A stretch of 64,000 bases of DNA from Williamsia muralis NBRC 105860. Its GTDB lineage: Bacteria; Actinomycetota; Actinomycetes; Mycobacteriales; Mycobacteriaceae. Of this stretch, positions 58,477-64,000 are shown in pieces. Position 1 is the first letter of the stretch. Each line of letters starts with the position of its first letter. Both the position numbers and the translations under genes were made by a program. The DNA lies in assembly GCF_001598915.1 (NCBI RefSeq), contig NZ_BDAP01000003.1:62001-126000 (forward strand), written 5' to 3'. Under the pieces are notes generated by a model. It searched no databases. It saw only the letters and a list, made by a program, of their open reading frames with translations, and had not been told where the DNA came from.

Positions 58477-59316
58477 ATGGCTGTCGTAACCATGAAGCAG
58501 CTGCTGGACAGCGGCGCTCATTTCGGGCATCAGACCCGTCGTTGGAATCCGAAGATGAAGCGATTCATCTTCACCGATCGCAACGGCATCTACATCATCG
58601 ACCTGCAGCAGACGCTGACGTACATCGACAAGGCGTACGAGTTCGTCAAGGAGACGGTTGCCCACGGTGGCACCATCCTCTTCGTCGGAACCAAGAAGCA
58701 GGCTCAGGAATCCATCGCCTCCGAATCGCTGCGCGTGGGCATGCCCTACGTGAACCAGCGCTGGCTCGGCGGCATGCTCACCAACTTCTCCACCGTGCAC
58801 AAGCGCCTCCAGCGCCTCAAGGAACTCGAGGCCATGGAGCAGACCGGCGGTTTCGAAGGTCGCACCAAGAAGGAAATCCTCATGCTCACGCGTGAGATGA
58901 CCAAGCTGGATCGCACCCTCGGTGGTATCCGGGACATGTCGAAGGTCCCTTCGGCCATCTGGGTTGTCGACACCAACAAGGAGCACCTCGCGGTCTCCGA
59001 GGCTCGCAAGCTGAACATCCCGGTGATCGCCATCCTCGACACGAACTGCGATCCGGACCTCGTCGACTACCCGATCCCGGGTAACGACGACGCCATCCGC
59101 AGCGCCGCACTCCTCACCCGCGTCGTCGCTTCGGCGGTCGCCGAGGGCTTGCAGGCTCGCGCCGGTCAGAGTGCCGATGCCGACGCCAAGCCCGAAGGTG
59201 GCGCCACCGAGCCGCTGGCCGAATGGGAGCAGGAACTGCTCACCCAGGCGACCACACCGGCCGCAGGCACCGAGGAAGCTGCCCCGGCGCAGGCCGAAAC
59301 CCCCGCGCAGGCCTGA
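58477..59316 (+). CDS. rpsB: 30S ribosomal protein S2
   Basis: About 279 residues. Family blocks include [67 protein letters not shown] and [22 protein letters not shown]-terminal Ala/Glu/Thr-rich extension of about 50 residues is common in actinobacteria. Followed 54 bp later by tsf. Confidence 0.97.
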   Translation: MAVVTMKQLLDSGAHFGHQTRRWNPKMKRFIFTDRNGIYIIDLQQTLTYIDKAYEFVKETVAHGGTILFVGTKKQAQESIASESLRVGMPYVNQRWLGGMLTNFSTVHKRLQRLKELEAMEQTGGFEGRTKKEILMLTREMTKLDRTLGGIRDMSKVPSAIWVVDTNKEHLAVSEARKLNIPVIAILDTNCDPDLVDYPIPGNDDAIRSAALLTRVVASAVAEGLQARAGQSADADAKPEGGATEPLAEWEQELLTQATTPAAGTEEAAPAQAETPAQA

Positions 59317-59370
59317 TCCCTCCGGCTTTCGCATCACCCCCGACACAATCGACAGGAGGCTCGCCCACCC

Positions 59371-60195
59371 ATGGCGAATTACACCGCCGCTGACGTCAAG
59401 CGGCTCCGTGACCTCACCGGCGCGGGCATGCTCGACTGCAAGAACGCGCTGGCCAACAACGACGGCGATTTCGACAAGGCCGTCGAAGAACTGCGGATCA
59501 AGGGCGCCAAGGACGTCGGCAAGCGTGCCGAGCGGTCCACCGCCGAAGGTCTGATCGCCGCCAAAGACGGTGCGATGATCGAGATCAACTCCGAGACGGA
59601 CTTCGTGGCCAAGAACGACGAGTTCCAGGCGCTGGCCGCTCAGGTTCTCGACGCTGCTGTCGCCGCCAAGACGTCCGACGTGGAGGCCCTCAAGGCCACC
59701 AGCGTCGGCGACAAGACGGTCGACGAGCTGATCCAGGAGCTCTCCGCCAAGATCGGCGAGAAGCTGGTCTTGAACCGGGTCTCGTACCACGAGGGCAATG
59801 TGGCGTCCTACCTGCACAAGCGGGCTTCGGATCTCCCGCCTGCCGTCGGCGTCCTGGTGGAGTACACCGGCGACACCCCCGAGGCTGCGGAAGCTGCTCG
59901 TGGAGCAGCCATGCAGGTTGCTGCGTTGCGCGCCAAGTACGCCTCGCGCGACGAGGTGCCCGAGGACGTGGTCGCTTCCGAGCGTCGCATCGCCGAGCAG
60001 ACCGCTCGCGAGGAGGGCAAGCCCGAACAGGCACTGCCCAAGATCGTCGAAGGCCGGCTCAACGGATTCTTCAAGGACGTCGTGCTGGTCGACCAGCCGT
60101 CGGTCCAGGAATCCAAGAAGACGGTCAAGGCCGTCCTCGACGAGGCAGGGGCGCAGGTTGTGTCCTTCACTCGTTTCGAGGTCGGACAGGCCTGA
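59371..60195 (+). CDS. tsf: translation elongation factor Ts
   Basis: EF-Ts exchanges GDP for GTP on EF-Tu. About 274 residues: UBA-like N-terminus ([19 protein letters not shown]), the core [26 protein letters not shown] and [20 protein letters not shown]. An intrinsic terminator follows 12 bp after the stop, so rpsB-tsf is a closed unit. Confidence 0.97.
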   Translation: MANYTAADVKRLRDLTGAGMLDCKNALANNDGDFDKAVEELRIKGAKDVGKRAERSTAEGLIAAKDGAMIEINSETDFVAKNDEFQALAAQVLDAAVAAKTSDVEALKATSVGDKTVDELIQELSAKIGEKLVLNRVSYHEGNVASYLHKRASDLPPAVGVLVEYTGDTPEAAEAARGAAMQVAALRAKYASRDEVPEDVVASERRIAEQTAREEGKPEQALPKIVEGRLNGFFKDVVLVDQPSVQESKKTVKAVLDEAGAQVVSFTRFEVGQA

Positions 60196-60206
60196 GTTTT
60201 CATGAG

Positions 60207-60247
60207 AGAACCCCGTGCGAATCAATCGATTCGCCGGGGTTCTTTTG
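60207..60247 (+). terminator. intrinsic terminator after tsf
   Basis: Arms agaaccccg (60207-60215) and cggggttct (60235-60243) extend inward to gcgaatc (60217-60223) and gattcgc (60228-60234) with one bulged base and an aatc loop, a 16-bp stem followed by a T run that begins within the arm. This is the clearest classical terminator in the window and separates rpsB-tsf from pyrH-frr. Confidence 0.88.
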
Positions 60248-60343
60248 TGCTCGTTTAGGATTGGGCCGGACCCGGGACGCATCCCGGACCCGCCGGCACC
60301 AGTAGCCCGCCGCGCCCACAATCGCTCCATGGAGGAACGCCAC

Positions 60344-61075
60344 ATGACCGACGACGCCACAGCTCAACGCGCCGGGTTCAAACGGGTTGTCCTGAAGCTG
60401 GGCGGCGAGATGTTCGGCGGCGGCAAGGTCGGTCTCGACCCCGACGTCGTCTCCACCGTCGCCGACCAGATCGCCGAGGTGGTTAACACCGGTGTACAGG
60501 TGGCCGTGGTGATCGGCGGCGGAAACTTCTTCCGTGGCGCCGAACTTCAGCAGCGGGGTCTCGAGCGCGCCCGGTCCGACTACATGGGCATGCTCGGCAC
60601 CGTCATGAATTGCCTTGCGCTACAGGACTTCCTGGAGAAGCGCGGCGTCGTCACCCGAGTGCAGACAGCCATCACGATGGGGCAGGTCGCCGAACCGTAC
60701 ATTCCGCTGCGTGCCCAGCGGCACCTGGAGAAGGGCCGTGTCGTCATCTTCGGGGCAGGCATGGGAATGCCGTACTTCTCCACGGACACCACCGCTGCCC
60801 AACGCGCCCTCGAGATCAAGGCCGAGGTGGTTCTCATGGCCAAGGGCGTCGACGGCGTGTACTCTGCCGATCCCAGGATCGACCCGGACGCCACCCTGTA
60901 CCGCGAGATCACCCACCGTGAGGTGCTCGAACAGGGCCTCAAGGTCGCCGACGCCACCGCATTCAGTCTCTGTATGGACAACCAGATGCCCATCCTGGTC
61001 TTCAACCTGCTCGAGCAGGGCAACATCGCCCGTGCGGTCGCAGGTGAGAAGATCGGAACACTGGTCAGCACCTGA
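60344..61075 (+). CDS. pyrH: uridylate kinase
   Basis: PyrH phosphorylates UMP to UDP. About 243 residues: [13 protein letters not shown] (phosphate-binding), [48 protein letters not shown] and [14 protein letters not shown]. The ATG at 60344 has ggagg at 60330-60335 upstream; the frame extends back to 60215 through the terminator and this is rejected. Confidence 0.96.
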   Translation: MTDDATAQRAGFKRVVLKLGGEMFGGGKVGLDPDVVSTVADQIAEVVNTGVQVAVVIGGGNFFRGAELQQRGLERARSDYMGMLGTVMNCLALQDFLEKRGVVTRVQTAITMGQVAEPYIPLRAQRHLEKGRVVIFGAGMGMPYFSTDTTAAQRALEIKAEVVLMAKGVDGVYSADPRIDPDATLYREITHREVLEQGLKVADATAFSLCMDNQMPILVFNLLEQGNIARAVAGEKIGTLVST

Positions 61076-61090
61076 CCCGCGACTCGGCCC

Positions 61091-61112
61091 GCCCGTCGTT
61101 GCGGAGACGGGC
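61091..61112 (+). other. stem-loop between pyrH and frr
   Basis: gcccgtc (61091-61097) pairs with gacgggc (61106-61112) around an 8-nt loop, 15 bp after the pyrH stop. No T run follows, so it is more likely an RNA processing or stability element in a pyrH-frr transcript than a terminator. Confidence 0.3.
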
Positions 61113-61151
61113 CGGCCGCGGCACCACCACCACACGACAACGGAGGACACC

Positions 61152-61709
61152 ATGATCGACGACGCGCTGCTCGACGCCGAGGAAAAAATGGAGAAGGCCG
61201 TCATTGTGGCCCGCGACGACATGGGTTCGGTCCGAACCGGCCGGGCGAACCCGGCGATGTTCAACCGCGTCACCATCGACTACTACGGTGCGCCCACCCC
61301 GATCACGCAGGTGTCGTCCATCAACACCCCGGAGCCGCGCATGGTGGTGATCAAGCCATACGAGCAGTCGTCTCTGGGTCTGATCGAAACAGCGATCCGC
61401 AACTCCGACCTCGGTGTCAACCCGACCAACGACGGCAACATCATTCGGGTCGCGATTCCCCAGCTGACCGAAGAACGACGTCGTGAACTCGTCAAACAGG
61501 TCAAATCCAAGGGTGAGGACGCCAAGGTGTCCATCCGTAACGTGCGTCGCAAAGCGGTCGATGAACTCAAACGCATCCAAAAAGACGGCGAAGCCGGTGA
61601 GGATGAGGTGACCCGGGCCGAAAAGGATCTGGACAAGACCACCTCGACGTACGTCGCGCAGGTCGACGAATTGGTCAAACACAAGGAAAGCGAACTGCTC
61701 GAGGTCTAG
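61152..61709 (+). CDS. frr: ribosome recycling factor
   Basis: RRF with EF-G splits post-termination ribosomes. 185 residues, standard length. Features: [78 protein letters not shown]. The ATG at 61152 has a good cggaggac ribosome binding site. cdsA begins 7 bp after the stop. Confidence 0.97.
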   Translation: MIDDALLDAEEKMEKAVIVARDDMGSVRTGRANPAMFNRVTIDYYGAPTPITQVSSINTPEPRMVVIKPYEQSSLGLIETAIRNSDLGVNPTNDGNIIRVAIPQLTEERRRELVKQVKSKGEDAKVSIRNVRRKAVDELKRIQKDGEAGEDEVTRAEKDLDKTTSTYVAQVDELVKHKESELLEV

Positions 61710-61716
61710 TCATCCG

Positions 61717-62628
61717 ATGACGACTTCACGCAGTTCCAGGGGAGCAGGGCAGACGGTGACCGACACAGATCGGCCGCAGGACACACCAGGACCGCAGCCC
61801 AAGGGCTCCAGCTCGCGGGCCGGCCGGAACCTCCCGGCGGCCATCGGGGTCGGGGGCGCTCTCGGTGTGTCGCTGATCCTGATCCTCACCTTCGTCCCCG
61901 AGGTCTGGTTCCCGGTCGTGGCGGTGGCCATCGCGGTCGCCAGCTGGGAGGTCACCAAACGATTCCGAGATGCCGGTATCAAGGTCGCGCTGATCCCGAT
62001 CCTCGTGGGCGGACAGGCGATCATCTGGGTGAGCTGGCCCTGGGGGATCACCGGATCAGTGGTGGCCTTCGCCGCGACGGTCCTGGTCTCGATGATCTGG
62101 AAACTGCTCTCGCAGGGATTGCAGGCGGCGCCTCAGAACTACCTCCAGGACCTCGCCGGCACCACGTTGGTGCTCGCCTGGCTGCCGTTGATGGGCGCCT
62201 TCGGCGCCTCGATGGTGCTCGAAGAGCACGGTGCGGCGAGAGTCTTCACGCTGATGATCGTCGTCGCCTGTTCCGATATCGGCGGGTACATCGCGGGAGT
62301 CACCTTCGGGCGGCACGCCATGGTTCCCGCGATCAGCCCGAAGAAGTCGTGGGAGGGCATGGCCGGATCCATGCTTTTCGGCATCGTCGGCGCCGTACTC
62401 ACCGTCACCTACCTCGTCGACTCCCACTGGTGGATCGGACTGATCCTCGGGCCGGTGCTGGTCGTGTGCGCCACACTCGGCGATCTCGTGGAGTCACAGG
62501 TCAAGCGTGATCTCGGTATCAAGGACATGGGCACGCTGCTGCCAGGACACGGCGGGATCATGGACCGACTCGACTCGGTGCTGCCGTCGGCCTTCGTGGT
62601 GTGGGCCGTGCTGGGCGCGCTGCTCTGA
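61717..62628 (+). CDS. cdsA: phosphatidate cytidylyltransferase
   Basis: CdsA makes CDP-diacylglycerol, the precursor of phospholipids including phosphatidylinositol and cardiolipin. About 303 residues with about eight membrane helices and the C-terminal signature SQVKRDLGIKDMGTLLPGHGG-type pattern (VKRDLGIKD, LPGHGGIMDRLDS). The N-terminal 40 residues are a polar cytoplasmic extension. Backbone position after frr as in M. tuberculosis. Confidence 0.95.
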   Translation: MTTSRSSRGAGQTVTDTDRPQDTPGPQPKGSSSRAGRNLPAAIGVGGALGVSLILILTFVPEVWFPVVAVAIAVASWEVTKRFRDAGIKVALIPILVGGQAIIWVSWPWGITGSVVAFAATVLVSMIWKLLSQGLQAAPQNYLQDLAGTTLVLAWLPLMGAFGASMVLEEHGAARVFTLMIVVACSDIGGYIAGVTFGRHAMVPAISPKKSWEGMAGSMLFGIVGAVLTVTYLVDSHWWIGLILGPVLVVCATLGDLVESQVKRDLGIKDMGTLLPGHGGIMDRLDSVLPSAFVVWAVLGALL

Positions 62629-62673
62629 TCGCTCACCCGCCGCGGACTCAACCGTGGTCGGTGAAAACCGGGT

Positions 62674-63078
62674 TCAGGGCCGGGCCTTCTTCACCGCCCG
62701 GCGAACCTGCAACATCCGAAGACTCCCGATGATCGCGGTGATGACTGCGCCGAGGATCGCCGCGACGAGCAGGCTCACGCCGAGCGGCAGGTTCACACTC
62801 CAGAAGAAGAGATCGACCTGCTGCTTGTCGAGGTTCTGCAATATGAAGATCAGCAGCACGAGGGTCACCAGGACACCGATGATGAGCCCGACCCAGGCTG
62901 CGCGGGTACGGGTGTGCTTCACGTCGTCGAGCGCTTTGCGCCGCTCTTCCTCGCGGTGGTCGGCGGCGGGGACATCGCTGCCGGTGTAGTCCGGGGGAGG
63001 CGCGCTGCCGGTGGTGGCCGGGTCGTACGCGGGTTCCTGCGGGTAACCCTCGGGCTGTTGGTAAGTCATGTGTTCCAT
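62674..63078 (-). CDS. LapA-domain (DUF1049) small membrane protein
   Basis: About 134 residues. A proline/tyrosine-rich N-terminus of about 55 residues precedes two membrane helices (AAWVGLIIGVLVTLVLLIFI and LGVSLLVAAILGAVITAIIG) joined by a short loop with DLFFWSVNLPL, the LapA/DUF1049 pattern. In E. coli LapA works with LapB in lipopolysaccharide control; the role in mycolata is unknown. Starts at ATG 63078 or 63069. It is convergent to cdsA and divergent from rlmN. Confidence 0.8.
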   Translation of the reverse strand: MEHMTYQQPEGYPQEPAYDPATTGSAPPPDYTGSDVPAADHREEERRKALDDVKHTRTRAAWVGLIIGVLVTLVLLIFILQNLDKQQVDLFFWSVNLPLGVSLLVAAILGAVITAIIGSLRMLQVRRAVKKARP

Positions 63079-63177
63079 GGTGCGTCAGCGCGCACCGAAC
63101 GACAATGACGGTGATCGAATTGGCATCATCACCGGGCCGAATTGGCTTCTGTGGCCCCAGTCCGTCACCCTTGTGTT

Positions 63178-64000
63178 ATGACAAGTCCGCTGCCGCTGGT
63201 GTTCGACGCGCCCAAACGGGGCAAGCCGCCGCAGCATCTGGCCGACCTCGACGCGGCCGGCCGGGTCGCCGCAGTGACAAAACTGGGCTTACCCAAGTTC
63301 CGGGCCGACCAGTTGGCCCGCCAGTACTACGCCCGTCTCAACGCCGACCCGGCCGAGATGACGGACCTGCCTGCAGCGATGCGTGAATCCGTCGGTCAGG
63401 CTCTGTTCCCGCAGCTGATGACGGTGGTTCGCCACATTGCCTGTGACGACAACACCACGCGCAAGACCCTGTGGCGACTTCATGACGGCACGCTTCTCGA
63501 GTCGGTGTTGATGCGGTATTCCGATCGCACCACTCTGTGCATCTCGAGTCAGGCCGGCTGTGGCATGGCCTGCCCGTTCTGCGCGACGGGTCAGGGCGGC
63601 CTCGACCGCAATCTCTCCACCGCAGAGATCGTCGACCAGGTGCGCGCCGCCGCCCGGTCCATGCGTGACGGGGAGCTCGGCGACCCCGGGCGTCTCTCCA
63701 ACGTCGTCTTCATGGGAATGGGCGAACCGCTCGCGAACTACAAGCGGGTCATCGACGCCGTCCGGCGCATCACGTCACCGGCTCCCGAAGGCCTCGGGAT
63801 CTCGCAGCGATCGGTCACGGTGTCGACCGTGGGTCTGGCGCCCGCCATCCGGCGGATGGCCGACGAAGGACTGACCGTGACCCTCGCGGTGTCACTGCAC
63901 ACCCCCGACGACGAACTGCGCGACACCCTGGTTCCGGTGAACAACCGGTGGTCGGTGCGCGAGGTACTCGACGCGGCCCGCTACTACGCGGACTCCACCG
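63178..64000 (+). CDS. rlmN: dual-specificity RNA methyltransferase RlmN (3' end outside window)
   Basis: RlmN is a radical-SAM enzyme that methylates C2 of A2503 in 23S rRNA and A37 in some tRNAs. The visible 274 residues begin [18 protein letters not shown], contain the N-terminal helical domain ([19 protein letters not shown]), the radical-SAM cluster motif [19 protein letters not shown] (CxxxCxxC) and downstream [16 protein letters not shown] and [16 protein letters not shown]. The frame is open to the last base, so the C-terminal quarter with the second catalytic cysteine lies outside. ATG at 63178. Confidence 0.96.
   Translation, partial: MTSPLPLVFDAPKRGKPPQHLADLDAAGRVAAVTKLGLPKFRADQLARQYYARLNADPAEMTDLPAAMRESVGQALFPQLMTVVRHIACDDNTTRKTLWRLHDGTLLESVLMRYSDRTTLCISSQAGCGMACPFCATGQGGLDRNLSTAEIVDQVRAAARSMRDGELGDPGRLSNVVFMGMGEPLANYKRVIDAVRRITSPAPEGLGISQRSVTVSTVGLAPAIRRMADEGLTVTLAVSLHTPDDELRDTLVPVNNRWSVREVLDAARYYADST

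Noticed and set aside
58348-60360. 670-codon open frame on the minus strand across rpsB and tsf
   Set aside because: It mirrors two certain genes; high-GC third-position bias keeps the antisense frame open, and the translation has no family character.

Overview
This window is high-GC actinobacterial chromosome from a mycolic-acid-containing member of the Mycobacteriales; the gene order and content fit Gordonia or a close relative, but no 16S gene is present to settle the genus. The backbone is a long housekeeping block whose order I recognise from Mycobacterium tuberculosis: obg-proB, rsmD-coaD, a DivIVA-like coiled-coil gene, DUF177-rnc-fpg, osmC-acyP-smc-ftsY-amt-glnB-glnD-ffh, rpsP-KH-rimM-trmD, rplS-lepB-rnhB-DUF2469, yraN-comM-dprA, viuB-xerC, rpsB-tsf-pyrH-frr-cdsA and rlmN. 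The first gene (obg) and last gene (rlmN) are cut by the window ends. I saw no rRNA, tRNA, CRISPR array, insertion sequence or prophage.

Several accessory modules sit between the backbone segments. (1) 1.6-5.1 kb: a SIR2 deacylase and the ectABC ectoine operon, with a perfect CRP/GlxR-type palindrome upstream of ectA. (2) 9.6-18.3 kb: a nitroreductase and a complete potassium-ATPase operon with its sensor and regulator (a 30-codon membrane peptide gene, then kdpF-A-B-C-D-E), placed between fpg and osmC. (3) 22.8-25.1 kb: egtB and egtD of ergothioneine synthesis, antisense between smc and ftsY, next to a 34-bp tandem repeat. (4) 34.1-35.7 kb: a divergent pair of a cupin XRE regulator and a flavin disulfide oxidoreductase sharing a palindromic operator. 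(5) 37.9-41.1 kb: five co-directional genes (YbaB-like, WXG100/EspC-like, a protein with a deaminase-like tail lacking metal ligands, an unknown, and a membrane protein). (6) 43.4-51.2 kb: two copies of a papA-like acyltransferase plus DHA2-type MFS exporter pair, flanking a secreted antigen-85-like mycolyltransferase/esterase.

The backbone couples translation (ribosomal proteins S16, L19, S2; EF-Ts; RRF; TrmD; RsmD; RimM; RlmN), protein targeting (Ffh, FtsY, LepB), nitrogen sensing (Amt, PII, GlnD), chromosome maintenance (SMC, Fpg, RNase HII, XerC, DprA, ComM) and lipid or envelope synthesis (CdsA). Many junctions are 4-bp stop/start overlaps, indicating translational coupling.

The most interesting parts are the duplicated papA/MFS/mycolyltransferase locus (a possible acylated glycolipid assembly and export system using MFS rather than MmpL carriers), the type VII-associated cluster with a degenerate deaminase-like domain, and a sharp compositional block covering yraN and the first part of comM that suggests a mosaic import and carries two DnaA-box-like sequences at its edge. 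All functions are predictions from sequence reading and remembered family knowledge; no database search was run.
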